A stretch of 64,000 nucleotides of DNA from Tetracentron sinense (GCA_015143295.1 CM026568.1:29830441-29894440), one strand, 5' to 3'; positions 35,479 through 47,739 are shown, counted from the first letter of the stretch. The notes: generated from the sequence alone by a model not told the origin. Translations and numbers: made by a program.

Positions 35479-36106
35479 CTTTTTCCAAATGTTTGGATCT
35501 TGAAATTGAAGCAATCTTTCAACTTCAGGTGCAAGGTCACGAGCCATTTCTGCTGAACAAATATTCCCCAGAGCACAAAGAGCAAGCCCCACAATATACT
35601 GGTTTGAGTGATTGAGATCTCTGAACATAAGTTAAGAGTTCTGCACAGTAATGCGTAGATTTTCTTTTTCTATAAGTAATAAAATATATTTTTATATTTT
35701 GAATTTACCCTAGTTAGAGTCTTAAAGACTATGAGGGCAAGTAACTAACTCAACCAATTAATTAAGCATATTAAAAAGATGAGTCTACTTAAATCCTTGG
35801 ATACTGTTTCAATGAATTTGTGACGAGCATAAGAACTTCTTGTCTTTCATCAAGAAGCAACATGAGGCCAAGATATCCTACTCTCTTCTCTGGGAATCCA
35901 GTGGATGCTATCAACTTCATGCACTCCATTTGACCAAAATGTGTGGGGTAACCAAGCATGTGAATGAACATGAGCTTTGCCATGTTACGATGCATATAAT
36001 CTTGATCATTTTCACTAACTGCGGCGCGAATGGCAGCACACTCTTTCTTACAACAGAACGCTCCTCTGCTGCAGTTTTGCAAGCACGTATAGCCCTAATC
36101 ATGTCC

Positions 36107-37646
36107 CTACAATGAAACAATAGGTTTACATCGCATAGTGAGGTTCAAGCAAATGATTTGTCTATTAGCTATTGCCAGTGAAAGAACATGGATTAATTTA
36201 TGGTAATCAAATATTTAATTTAGGCAAAGCATTTATACTCAACCAAATGAATGAAAACCTTTTGCAGAAGACTCATGGTAAAACCACTTTTCAAGTTGCT
36301 GACCATAACCAATTCGAAAATAAAGATTTAGACTTTGAACCTAATCATTTTCTATCAAAACTCTATTACTTCAATCATAATAGGAACTCAATCAACCCAA
36401 GTTATTGATTACCACAGACTCGAAAATATAAACTTAGACTGTTAACCTTATCATATTCTATCAAATCTCTATTGTTCTATCATAATAGGAACTTGATTAA
36501 CCCATCACCATTTCTAGTAAGAATAAATTTCGGTCTTTGCACACTCTTGGTCAAATAATTGCCTGAACATAATAAATTCATGAAGCAAAGCAAAGATCAA
36601 TAGACCATCCATTTTCACTGTTTATTGCGTTTCAATTTTTAGATTCTTGAATGAATTCCTGCAGAAAATAACAGAATCCACTTACACATTCAGAATTGTG
36701 GCACCTAATTCAACAATATTATCTGATTGTTACTGCTTTAACGCAAGATAGAACATTGAGATCTTCAGGCCCTGAAGTCAAGTGAAACCCAACTGAAGAG
36801 CTATACAAATTTAAATATTTTAGTAATAGGAACATTGGAACAGAGCCACTCCACTGCCACCTGATATTCACGACTAAGCTTTTTTTTCTATCGGTAAATA
36901 AGAGCATATATAGCAAAAGGATAAACAAAGAGGGTCACAAGATTGTGAGCCTCGATAAAAGGAAGGCAGAAAAGTACACAAAGAGACTAATTACAAACTT
37001 AAAGGAAATGATGGATTTGAAGCTCGTCAAATTCCCTATTAATGAAACAACACTCGATGAGCATCTGACGAGTCCTAGAACAAACTGTGACGAGCGAGTT
37101 CGAGACATCATCAAAAGCTCGCCAATTTCTTTCCTTCCAAATAGACCAAGTAATTCATCCGGTAGAAGGAACCAGAGTACATGAGGTTCGACCTTAACTG
37201 AAGACCAACAAGATAAGAAATTTTGGGAGCTCGCCAATTTCACGAGTACACGAGATTCCACCTTCCAAACAAGAAGAGCAAGCTAGAGACATCATCAAAA
37301 GCTTGCAGATTTCACAACAATGTCCTTTTGCTATTGCGATTTTCCTTAAATTCATCACAAGTTTAAAACTATTTGTATGGAGGAAGAGATGAGGTCTTGG
37401 GAGCTCTTGAGATAAGGTCACTAGTGTTTGTTTTGGCCTCCTTGCCACCTTAAAGCAATGTGTGATTATTGGTCCCTCTTTAGAAGCTTGAAGAAAAGAT
37501 TCTCGATATTTTGGAGCATGTTCCTGTCTTAGCTTTTTATAATAAGTCATATCCATGTTGAGGGAAAACTATTTTCAGAATGAGTTTACTCATCATAAAG
37601 TTACTCGTAACTCATTGAATTCGTTACGCTCTTCCCACACTATACG
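36107..37646 (-). other. Part of AP-1 gamma intron 1, nothing recognised
   Basis: This is intron sequence up to the hAT-like element. The block 36930-37560 has longer open frames on both strands but no domain I recognise. Confidence 0.35.
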
Positions 37647-39040
37647 CATGTTTAAAATGTCAACGAAATATCGTCGATATCGGTGTGATATGTCGATATC
37701 AGTGGTGACTGGTGACTGATATATCTACATGATGTATTACAAATTTTACAGGGTATTGACCAATATCAACGATATATTGGGTGATATCCATGATATTTTG
37801 GGTAATGTTGGCTTTTAAGCTATGATATCCACGATATTTTGGGTAATGTTGGTTTTTAAGCTATAAAGCAGGGGTTAAATCCTATTTACAGCTTATTTAC
37901 ATAAAATATCATATAAATAAACAAAATTCATTTACTTAAGATATTTATAAGTATATAAGGTTATACGGTTATACCACCATTTTAATTTAATAAAAATTAT
38001 CCTAGATTCAAATTCCCAAATAATAAAAAGTCTTTCTAGTTCAAGAACAAAATCCGTTTTTTAGGGATTATGTCAAAATTTCAACTTTCAAATGCTAAGG
38101 TATTTCTTAAATCTTAAATGTTCATAAATTCTCTCATATCAAATCATTACTAAGACCCAAAAGTTCGGTGAGAAAAGTCTTATATTTTAGTCTTCAAAAA
38201 TATTTTCATGTACAAGGTAAAAAAGTCAATTATCAGTTCAACTTACATTCAAGCTTTACAAAAAAAAAACATATTTTGAGTACTCTCCATTTAAAATACT
38301 CTCAAATTTAAATTTCAAAAGAATCATATGTATATGTTTCTAGGTACGAGCCATATGGATATGAGTATGGAGGTGTACAACCGTATGTGGCAGTGTCGGT
38401 GACAGATGTGCCTCAGTATTCACAGTATCCATCGATGGGAGTGTCGATACATCTACATCTTGAATCAGGTGACTATCAATATTGCGTACGTGAGTATACA
38501 TCATTGTACCATAGTATTATGAGCTTGGCACAAATATTGTACTTATGTGGAGAACCAGCAATATCGTCAGCCTAGTCAAGACAGAGATGACTTCAAGCTT
38601 CTGCATAACTCTTTTTGGTTTTATTGTAGTTCTTGGGGTGTATTGGATAATTATTATGTATGGAACTCTGATTGTATATTTTTATTGTTATGAATCTTAT
38701 GAATTATGAATTTATGATTAATTTAGGAATGAAAGAAATATTTTATGTAAGTTAGTTATGAATATTAATCAATTATATATTGTCATCAACGTCACTCAGC
38801 GCACATCTTTGCCCCTCCCTATTGCATCTCTTATGTACATTGTTGAAAATTATATTTTATTTTTTCTCAAATGTGTATTAACACTATTTTAACATTTCCT
38901 ATAATTTCACTGCAAAATTGCATTTTCCCCCCCTTTTTTTCCTCGACGTGCAATAAAATTCCTGTGAAACGATATATCCTCAATATATTTTTTTTCCCAT
39001 CTGTGCAACATGTCGTGCGATATCGACATTTAGAACATTG
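37647..39040. mobile_element. hAT-like element with ATATCG repeats, 1.39 kb
   Basis: The ends are CATGTTTAAAATGTC on the left and, complementing the right, CAATGTTCTAAATGTC. The flanking 8-mers ACTATACG (37639-37646) and ACTATATG (39041-39048) differ at one position. Subterminal ATATCGTCGATATCGG and GATATCCACGATATT motifs relate it to the element at 27809. A 43-base tandem duplication (GATATTTTGGGTAATGTTGG) lies at 37776-37862. There is no transposase. It lies in AP-1 gamma intron 1. Confidence 0.75.
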
Positions 39041-39048
39041 ACTATATG

Positions 39049-40119
39049 TGGGGTAATCTCTTTCTCATCTGTGATTGTTTGGGGATGAAAGAATTCTTGA
39101 GTTTCAAGAAAAATTGACAGGTGATGAAATTTGATCTGTTTAGAGAATATCTATGTCTTAAAAATAGGTTTCTAAATTAGCTACATTCTGTGGTTAAAAT
39201 CTCCAATTCCATCCAGTTGATAAATGCACAGTTACCCTTTACTTGGGGCTGAGATGTAAATCTCAAATAATTATATTACGCAGGACGAAGGGAGGAGAAA
39301 CTCTACAGGGGGGGGAAGGGATTGTTGCTCCCTTCTCTACTAGAAATGAGAGGGCAGTTCTTAGGATTCAAAGAAACATAAATAATCCCGTTTTCTATAG
39401 CACCAACAGAAAAAAAGATGAGAAAATCTACTCCTCGTCATTAATGGTTGAATCTAGATCTTCCTAAGAAGACTAGTCCCCTTCGGTCACCAATAGACCA
39501 AGGCCAACACAGATTAGGAAAAAAGATAAAGCATTTTCGAGCACTATAAGGTGAGGGCCCTATCAGATGACACACCAAGTTACCAATATACGAGCCCAGA
39601 CTTTTCAATTTCCCTTCACATACAAAATCACACAAAATTTCAAAGTGAGCAAACATCACGGTCAAAGTGACACTGCAAAAATTTGAAAAATAATCAAGCA
39701 GTACCAAATCCTTAGAACTCGATCGGATATCTGATTTGCACAAGGCTGAAAACAAGAGTGTCTCAGCCAAGTAACTATTAAATTTTATGTAAGTTGATGA
39801 GACACAACTAAGTCCCCTTTTACCCCAGCAAATGAAACACTGAATCCCACTAACAAAGTAAGTCTGACAAATAATTGACCAAAATAACACGCCAGTTGCC
39901 TAAAACAAATACTTCTATCACCTTTCTCTCCCAGAAAACTACAAAATGCAGTGCTCATCGAACTAGTTGTCCAAGCCTATTGATTGTAGTCATAGACTTG
40001 TAGGCCTCGAACAACATTCAGAAGCTAACACAAACCCTCTCCGAGAAGCGCTTCCAGCTATGTATAAACATCACCAAGAGCTCTTAGATTGGAGGGGAAA
40101 AGGATATGAACGGGATTTT
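39049..40119 (-). other. Part of AP-1 gamma intron 1, nothing recognised
   Basis: There are moderately long open frames (39441-39890 minus, 39967 plus), but I recognise no domain before the LINE fragment begins. Confidence 0.3.
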
Positions 40120-41012
40120 CATGGACAGTGTTGTTGCTTTGGGATGTCAAATGAGCAAGTTCCTTACCAAATACCTCAGCCTCCCTCTAAGGGCAAATCC
40201 ATAACTATAAATATTTGGGATCCAGTGATCGAGAGAGTGGAGAGAAAACTTGCTTGTTGGAAGAAAATTTCTCTATCCCTTGGATGCAAAATCATTCTCA
40301 TATCTCTTAAAAGGTGGAAATCTTCTTATCTCTCAAAAGGTGGTAGACTCGCGCTTTTGAAAAGTATTTCGTGTAGCCTGCCGATATTCTATCTTTCCAT
40401 TTTCCTTATTCCATTTTCCTTATTCCGGCATCGATTGCTTCTAAGTTGGAAAAGATCCAACGTAACTTTTTATGGAACGACAAGGTGGTGATCAAGAAAT
40501 ACCTTGTGAAGTGGAATTGGGTTTGTCATCCAAAAGATGGTGGGGGGGGAGCATAACGTGAGAAAGTTAGGATAGTCAATAAGGCGTTGTTGGGGAAATG
40601 GCTTTGGCGATTTGGTGTTGAGAGTAGTAGCTTGTGGAGAAAGGTTATTGTGGCCCGACATGGCCAAAGGGATCGTTAGGAGCCTAGAATGCCTAAGGCC
40701 TCTCATGGAGTAGGTTTGTGGAAAGGCATTGTGAGGGTTTGGGCAGAGTATGTGACTCATACTAGGTTGGCCATAGGTAATAGGGAAGATATTAGTTTCT
40801 GGTGTGGCTCTAATACCTTGAAACATGATTTTCGCTCTTTCTATTTGATATCCCTAGATCAACAAGCATCAGTGGCTTCTATGTTTGAAAGGCGGATTGC
40901 CTCAGTAGTCTGGGTCCCTCGGTTCAAGCATCCCTTGAATGATTAGGAAGTGAGTGAGTTTGTTAGGTTCATGTATAGATTAGACTCTATTCATACTGTT
41001 TTGACCGCTAGG
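40120..41012 (+). pseudogene. LINE ORF2 C-terminal fragment
   Basis: The frames encode [57 protein letters not shown] and AIGNREDISFWCG, the usual series behind plant LINE reverse transcriptases. Frameshifts near 40190 and 40440 and stops interrupt it. Its 3' end is cut off by the copia LTR at 41016. It lies in intron 1 of the AP-1 gamma gene, in opposite orientation to it. Confidence 0.8.
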
Positions 41013-41015
41013 GAT

Positions 41016-41910
41016 TGTTGATATATGTAATATCGAGGGTATATATGTATAGTTCTCTTCTTAATATAAGATGTTAGTAAGGCTTTCTTTCTCTTACTAA
41101 GCAATTTACCTTAATCTCTCTTCTTTCTCTCTTCTCTCTTCTCTCTTCTCTTCTCTAAACCCTAAATCTTTCAAATCATTTCTCCAACTTGGTATCAGAG
41201 CTTAATAGAAGGAAGGAAAAGATCATTTAAAGCCGCAAGAACAACCAAGAAAGAAGGACAACTGTCACGTTGTCTCTAGTCGTATGGCTGAGGCCTTATT
41301 TCCTTATTTTGGGTCTCTCCGAAGGTAATTTCTTAAAGAGTTTGATTTTAGAAAAATTTTGAATCATATATCTTGTGATTTGGTTCATTTTTGAAGAATT
41401 TACAATGATTTGAAGAAAAATACAGAAAAATTCCAGCAAAATAACTGTTTCAGTTCAGATTTGTTTTCACTTGGATGAGATAATTTTAATGGAGTTTGTT
41501 GATCATGGATGAACCAGTTTTTCGTAAGAAACGTTTCCACACTGAGTTTACTCCATTTGGTTAAGATTTGAAGGTTCTATGATGTTTTTTCCGAGCATGT
41601 TCTTACCAATTTTCACTGTTAAATGGAGTTTTATGCTTTGTTTGCTTATTACAGCATCTTAGATGATTGTTTTTGGTAATCTTAATACACTTGAATAAGG
41701 TTTTGATGAAGTTTTGATTACGTGGAGGTATGATTTAATTTTTTTCCTCAAGTTTCTTCTATGGATGTTAAGAATCTTACTCCGTCAGCTCTTTCCGACT
41801 ATGTTGTCCACTCTATCACTAATATTAAATTCAATTGTGATAATTTTCTTGCGTGGTGAAGCTCTATTGAACTTTATATTGGGGATCGTTCTAAAATGGG
41901 GATCAAGTCA
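41016..41910 (+). pseudogene. 5' end of a copia retrotransposon: LTR, primer-binding site and gag start
   Basis: The LTR (41016-41186) begins TGTTGATATATG and contains TCTCTTC repeats. TTGGTATCAGAGC (41189-41201) is the tRNA-Met primer-binding site. At 41761 a gag start reads MDVKNLTPSALSDYVVHSIT and, after a stop replacing a conserved residue, IELYIGDRSKMG. Everything downstream is missing, and no second LTR was found. It was inserted next to the LINE fragment in AP-1 gamma intron 1. Confidence 0.82.
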
Positions 41911-43915
41911 AGCTTGGAGAGATAAATATGTTAGAGCTAAATAAATGGGACCAGCTTGTATTAGTGAATGGAAGTGGCTCAGTTGTATGGATAGAAAGAC
42001 AACAACTCATTTTTATTTTTATGTGTAGCGCTATGGGCATGGATGAAGATTGAATAGCAAAATAATCAGAATTCATCATTCGACCAGATTTAGCATCATG
42101 TTCTACCCTCATAAAAGGTAATTCCATCTCCCTTGTGTTAACTAACATCAAACTACCCAACTGCTCATGGGTTTGATTGCAACAAAGGTTTTTTGTGGTA
42201 GGAATTGAATGCGAACATATGAGTATAATGTAGTGTAATCAAAGCTACGTAACCAGAGCGCAAAGCATCAAATTTTAATTTAGGATAGGGCTGAGAGCAC
42301 CTCCGGAGCACCAGTATACATACATACATACATAAATATTTATATATATGCATATATATACTTGAAGGTTCTTGAAAATTACTTATAGATACAAATATAT
42401 CATTTTCACTTTCTTAACTATAAGAAAGAATTGATCAAATCATTCATCATTCAAATTTGTAATAACAGTAAACAAGATGACCTATGATATATCAAATGTA
42501 TCATTCCAAATTCAATTACAAGATCACCAATAAATAGCAAACCTTACAGGAATTTTGTACCCGCACAAAGGAAAATGACAAAAACACCCCACTTAACATG
42601 AAAAATGTGGGTACAAATAAAACTTTACACAAAACCCACTCTCTAAGCAGATGAAACCGCGATCTCCTTCACTTTAAACTCTCGCTCTCTAAGCAGGTGA
42701 AACCACGCTCTCCGAAAAACATAAACCACGCTCTACAAAAGTTGAAATTGTGCTCCTGAGACGATTTCGCTCTCAAACCGTGAGATCGAGGTTTGAGAGC
42801 GGGAATGGGTAGTCGGTTGGACGGTTTGGGTTACTAAGAGAAAGCATCGGGTGGCGCCTATGCAATAGCAGTTCTCTAGTGGTGCATTGCTTAGACGATC
42901 CATAGGGCGGCCAGATTTTATGATATCTATTAATTGTATAAATATAGTTGAAATACATATATTATTGAAAATAAAGATGAAAAAAATGGACATAAAGAGT
43001 AGATAAGACCACAATGTCATTGCAAAAACTAAAGAGCATAGTTACTAACTGAGCATAATAATGACTAATGAATGCCGAATAAAAATTAAAGTATAAAAAT
43101 AACTGAGTGGCATCGGGATAAGAAGAAGAAAAAGGAAAAGGGGGGAGAGAGAAAGAAAGAGAGAGGATTCGACCTTCTCTTTCTTCTTTGCGCGTGAGAG
43201 GGAGAGAGACATAATAGGAAACCTATATAAAATCCCCAAACTTTCAACATTTTCTTTCTATTCAGGACGACCGGCCTTTGGCACTAGCACTTTATAGGCT
43301 AGATGACAACCCCTAGGCATCATTAGGCAATGGCATCTTAACGAGCACCCACTTAGACCCAATGCAGGTATTATGCGTCCCGTTTTGACTAAACTTGGAT
43401 ATTAAAGGTATGACAATAGAGGAGTTATGTCATTGGATACAGCTCTGAGGCAATCAATCAAATTAATCATGTATACTCTCAATCAAGACAGCATAAATCA
43501 GGAGGTCTCATCTGTTTATCATACAGCACAAGTTCAAATTTTGTGTTTACAATCGGTCCCAATCCTACTGGAGCAACTTAATTCACTGCTATGCTGAAAT
43601 GATATTTTTGATTTCCTGCTGTTGACCATTCATTTTATGCCTCTATATGCGAAAAAAAAAAAAGTTTAGGGGACAAAAAAAGATGTAATTCCAAATACAG
43701 AATTTCCATTTTTTTTACCAGTAGTTTGCTCCTTTTTCCAACTGAATTATTTCTATATTTGAGAATTTCATCCGGCACGGACAAACAATGTGGTTACTTA
43801 GCGACTTAGGGCAATTCAAATCATGGGGAAAGGAATAGCATTATAACTCGAGGCAAAAACAACATTTCTGCACGCTCTTGATCTAAAAGAGGATAACAGG
43901 GAGATCGTTGCTTAC
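41911..43915 (-). other. First part of AP-1 gamma intron 1, nothing recognised
   Basis: There is a CATA/TATA microsatellite at 42316-42360 and a GA-rich segment at 43139-43210. CATAGTTACTAACTG at 43035 resembles one end of the hAT MITE family, but no partner end was found. Confidence 0.35.
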
Positions 43916-43947
43916 CTCAATCGCGTTGCAGATGAGAAAGGATTCAT
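43916..43947 (-). CDS. AP1G: AP-1 gamma first coding exon
   Basis: The minus strand reads ATG AAT CCT TTC TCA, encoding MNPFSSATRLR, then the donor GTAAGC. Its phase (TTG AG|) joins exactly to GGACATG at 36106, giving [13 protein letters not shown] as in plant gamma-adaptins. It lies 7.8 kb from exon 2 and was found by that join. Confidence 0.92.
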
Positions 43948-44609
43948 AATTGGGTCCGTTGTGATGCTCTTGAAGAGCTCGATCCAGTCCGAAGAAGAGT
44001 AGAAGTAGAAGCAGCTAAAGATCGAACACAGAGGAAACGAAGATCGATAGATGAAAAATGGCAAAGTTGGAAGTCGGAATCCGAATAAATAAATCGAGGG
44101 ATATGAGAAAAGAACGAGTGGAATGAATAAGAGAAATGCAGAGAGATTTGGATCTGAGAGAGAGAAAGGAGGAAGAATGTTTGTGTGGGTTTTCTTCTGT
44201 TTTATGATTTCTCTGTATTTGTCTGCTAAGACTTACTACATAAATCTCATTAAACTTCTATGCCATTCGCATCGTAAATGTATGCCACTACTACCTGTAT
44301 GATAGACCGTGGTTATATCTTAGTGGTCCTGCGTATTTTTGGTACTTTTTTATTTTTAAGAAAGAAAAAAAAAAAAAGAATGCTAGGACTACTCTCGGTA
44401 AAACTCCTCAACCAACACACGTCCATATTTATTTATTTATTATTATTATTATTTTATTTTTTTATGAAAGAGAGTGTTGTAACCGTTTCAACTGGTTAAA
44501 TAATGTACAGGTTGTTGGAGACAGAGAGTCGGGCTAGCACACAACCATGGATTGCAGCCCAATAAGACCACTTCAACTCGAAGTCTCGAACATGTTAACA
44601 CATGGAATA
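43948..44609 (-). promoter_or_regulatory. 5' flank and probable 5' UTR of the AP-1 gamma gene
   Basis: This lies directly upstream of the first coding exon. GA/CT-rich leader sequence (44100-44180) is typical of plant 5' UTRs. I see no clear TATA box. Confidence 0.4.
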
Positions 44610-45781
44610 AATTTTAGGAGAAAATACATTTACACCTCTTGAGGTTTGACGAAAATACATATAGACCCTTCAGTTTTCAAAAAACGTTTACTTTCTAAAA
44701 TAATGACACTTACATCCCTTCCATCAGTTGACCGTTATTCAACTGACAGAATTATTTTTTTAAGTGTATAACTTCTAAAATTGCCCTTTCTACTAGAAAC
44801 CAAATCCTCTACTGCCCTTGAGGTTGCCATATGTCCCTTTTGACACCCCTTAACTGTGGTTAAGATTCATCCACCCATCCTTGGTTTTTATAAAAAAAAA
44901 TATTAATCCATTTTTTTAATATTTTAATATTAAAAAAACACTAAAAACAGTTTTTTAATTTTTAAAAACATAATTAATATTTAAAAAAACAAAAAAAACA
45001 AATATGGGTGGGTGAACCCTAAGGAGGGTGAATCTTAACCACGGTTAAGGGGTATCAAAAGGGACACGTGGCGACCTCAAGGGGTGATAACCGGATTTGC
45101 CAATAGTATATACGTATATTAAATTATTTTAAAAATAAAATAACAATAGTACATACGTATATTAAATTATAATAAAAATATTATATCTAACAAAATAAAA
45201 TTTCCAGCCATAATATTTTGAAATATCATGAATATATTTAATTTAATAAAATATTAGAAAAATTAAAACTCCAAAATTTTGACGAGAAATCCGAAATTCT
45301 CGAAATTTCACCGAGAGGTCACCACGTGTCCCTTTTGATACCCCTTAACCGTGGTTAAGATTCACCCACCCCTAGGGTTCACCCACTCATCTTTGTTTCT
45401 TTTTTTAATATCAATTCTATTTTTTAAATTTTAAAAAAATTAGTTTTTTTAATATTAAAATATTTTTAAAAATAATTAATATTTTTTTTCTAAAAACCAA
45501 GGATGGGTGGTGAATCTTAACCACAGTTAAGGGGTGTCAAAAGGGACACATGGTGACGTCAAGAGTCATAGAGGATTTGGTTTTTAATAGAGAGAGCAAT
45601 TTTGGAAGTTTATAAACTTTAAAAAATAATTTTATCAGTTGACTACCGGTCAACTGATGGAAGGGATGTAAGTGTCATTATTTTAAAAAGTAAAGGTACC
45701 TAATGTATTTTTTGACAACTGAGTTGTCATGTGGATTTTCGTCAAACCTCAAGGGTGTAAAAGTATTTTCTCCTAAATTTT
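44610..45781. mobile_element. Large fold-back element with ~270-base inverted arms
   Basis: The left arm (44610-44890) begins ATTTTAGGAGAAAATACA. The right arm (45490-45781) is its reverse complement, ending GTATTTTCTCCTAAATTT. Matching blocks in order include CCTCTTGAGGTTTGACGAAA, AATGACACTTACATCCCTTC, CCAAATCCTCTA and CCTTAACTGTGGTTAAGATT. A second, inner inverted pair (45010-45075 and 45318-45375) carries the same GTGTCCCTTTTGATACCCCTT block. No protein is encoded. The size suits a Mutator-like or fold-back element. The target-site duplication is not clear. Confidence 0.75.
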
Positions 45782-46672
45782 AAAAATTAAAATATTTACT
45801 TTAGAATTTTATAACTATATTATAACTTGATTGACCTGTAATTCTCTACCGTTATAGTCGGACTCAAATGAGACTTGTTATAACCAAATGAGAAAAAAAT
45901 CAAGCGATGGTTCAGTTGGTAATGGTAGTAATTATTATTGATGGGTTTGAGAAAAATAATTAGTGGGGTATGGAATATTCTTGATCTAGGAGGTGTGGGG
46001 ATTGGGGGACGTAGCCCCCAAAATATTTTAATATTTTTTAAGGGACATGTCGTTCGTTTGTAAAGATTTTTTTAAGTTAGGGGTTGTTGTCTTCTTGCCC
46101 CATGCATATGCCCTCTTAATTGCATTGCATATTTGATGGTGATGGGAGGCGAAGGGAGGATTGGTTTCAAATAAGGGGTATTAATATCATTTTCTGACGT
46201 TCGCCATATACTTGGAATTTAATGGGGGATTTGTTTTGATTTTGGTGTATAATTTGCAATTGTTGGTATGTTAGTCAGCAGTTGGTGAATTGTTATAAGA
46301 GGAATGCTATCCCCAATCGCATTTACTCCAAAAGTTTTCACATATGCAAGATTAACCATATCATGTGGAGATGTTTCATATTTTAACACATTAAAATTTT
46401 TTTTAATAAAAATAGAAAAAGTTTGACATTTGTAGCTACCAAGTTGCGTCTGTGGAAGAATTGCGACTGGGCTAGCAAAATCCTTGTTAGAATTGACGAA
46501 GGAACAATTCATTGAAAGTCTCTAATTTCCGGGATCTCCTAATGAAGGCCAAAACTTCACCATCCTAACTAGAGGCTGCGAGTTTGAAATAGTTCGAAAT
46601 ATATTTGAAATATTGGTAGGTATATGCAATGTGGATTATCATACTCAAAACACATATATGATTGTATCAAGA
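45782..46672. other. Intergenic, no gene seen
   Basis: Short ORFs only; no defined element. Confidence 0.35.
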
Positions 46673-46681
46673 ATTATTAAT

Positions 46682-46896
46682 GAATTAGTCTAGGGATACT
46701 CCCAAGGTGTACTCCCAAATATACTCCCAAATCTTAACTGTTTATCTCGTTATCAAAGGTTAGGATTAGAGCTGATGTGGCATTAGAAAAGACAAAATAA
46801 GGCAACTCAAATCCTGACCTTTAGTGGGTGGTTATAGACGATTAGGATTAGGGAGTAGATTTGGGAGTATATTTGGAAGTACTTGTAGACGGACTC
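46682..46896. mobile_element. Mutator-type MITE, 215 bases
   Basis: The perfect 9-base duplication ATTATTAAT flanks it (46673-46681 and 46897-46905), which is diagnostic of Mutator-like insertion. The inverted ends carry ACTCCCAAATATACTCCCAA on the left and, complementing the right, ACTTCCAAATATACTCCCAA. The outermost bases are GAATTAGTCTAG and GAGTCCGTCTAC. Confidence 0.85.
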
Positions 46897-47237
46897 ATTA
46901 TTAATTACTATTCTCCTTGCACTGATGACCATTTTAATATGGTTATATTAAATCCGACTAAAGGCGCATATTATGCTTCTTGAAGATAGTTGGGGCCTCT
47001 GAGTACAAGGGATTGATGACGACACTATCTCCATAATTCAACCTAGCCTAGACTCGATCCCGTCTCCCTTCAAACTTGCACTATTTGGTAGAGACATAGT
47101 ACTTAAAAGCCTCTTAGGATGCCCAAGATAGTCTCATTTATTAAAATCTATTTAATTTAAGTTACAATCAACTCTCATATCTCCATTGATTTCCTTTGTT
47201 CCTCCTTCAGGAATTTCATTGAACTGCTTCTACCTTA

Positions 47238-47662
47238 TGTCACGGCCTTAATTCTTTACTCCAATCACGATCGTGCAGCACTCGATAACTTGATCCTTCA
47301 AGACCGAGTAACTCTTACCAAACTAGCTACTCAAGAGCAAGGATGGAAGAACACACTTGAAGAATACTTAAGAACACTTCTATTACTCACAAGAAGCTCT
47401 ACAACTCTTGGATGCATTACAAATGAGGGGGTCCTCCCCTTTTATAGGCTCCTAGGGAGGATTCTAGACTTCTAGAATCCTCATTTCTCTAGAATCTTCT
47501 CTCACCTCCTCTTTAGGAGAATTCTAGAGAGTCTACTACAAGTCTCTACTTCTAGAATCTCTACTGGTATATACAAGTCTTCTATAGTATATGTACAAGT
47601 CTCCTATACTGTATATGCCTACTAGATAATTGAGAAAATGCCTAGGTGAGTAGGTGGTGACA
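47238..47662 (-). mobile_element. Gypsy-type LTR, 425 bases
   Basis: The ends are TGTCACGGCC and GGTGGTGACA, which are TG...CA on both strands. On the minus strand the purine-rich GAATTGGGTGGGGGAGAA sits immediately before TGTCACCACC, as a polypurine tract does before a 3' LTR. The adjacent protease relic has the same orientation. The second LTR was not found. Confidence 0.65.
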
Positions 47663-47739
47663 TTCTCCCCCACCCAATTCCGCAACGTCCTCGTTGCGTT
47701 TCCTCCGGTGTCTTCTCCGCTTCCTTTGCGCTCCTTTCT

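Larger units (their letters stand above)
14284..36106 (-). other. AP1G: AP-1 gamma trunk exons (2-13)
   Basis: Exon 2 encodes [20 protein letters not shown], then (after the missing base) [20 protein letters not shown] and [20 protein letters not shown]. Exon 3 gives DLNHSNQYIVGLALCALGN and onward. Exon 4 gives AALCSIRIIKEVPDLAEIF. Exon 5 gives [20 protein letters not shown]. Exon 6 gives [19 protein letters not shown]. Exons 7-13 run from [19 protein letters not shown] to RSIEFSSIIEKHQNI. These are the HEAT-like repeats of the adaptin N-terminal domain. The three disabling lesions all fall in exons 2, 5 and 6. Confidence 0.88.
9344..43947 (-). pseudogene. AP1G: AP-1 complex subunit gamma (gamma-adaptin), probable young pseudogene, 18 exons
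   Basis: The family is the large subunit of the AP-1 adaptor, which recruits clathrin at the trans-Golgi network. Exons: 43947-43916, 36106-35805, 35620-35479, 34741-34568, about 31182-31033, 26843-26689, 25983-25893, 25376-25213, 24524-24470, 22086-21964, 21861-21766, 15495-15368, 14388-14284, 14166-13907, 12649-12395, 12313-12138, 11502-11398 and 9439-9344. Together they encode about 870 aa, the normal length: alpha-helical trunk, hinge and C-terminal ear. All borders outside the lesions are GT-AG and in phase. Lesions: one base is missing in exon 2 (near 36042); the start of exon 5 is degraded, with no usable acceptor; exon 6 ends AATATCAG|TTCAG with no GT. Several conserved residues are changed (NIRKK to [15 protein letters not shown] to [18 protein letters not shown] to HIRWLRLL), which fits relaxed constraint. 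Uncorrected sequencing indels remain possible. A functional paralogue elsewhere is likely, since plants usually have two. Confidence 0.8.

Noticed and set aside
36935..37261. 108-residue minus-strand frame in AP-1 gamma intron 1
   Set aside because: No homology recognised; overlapping frames on the other strand are equally open.
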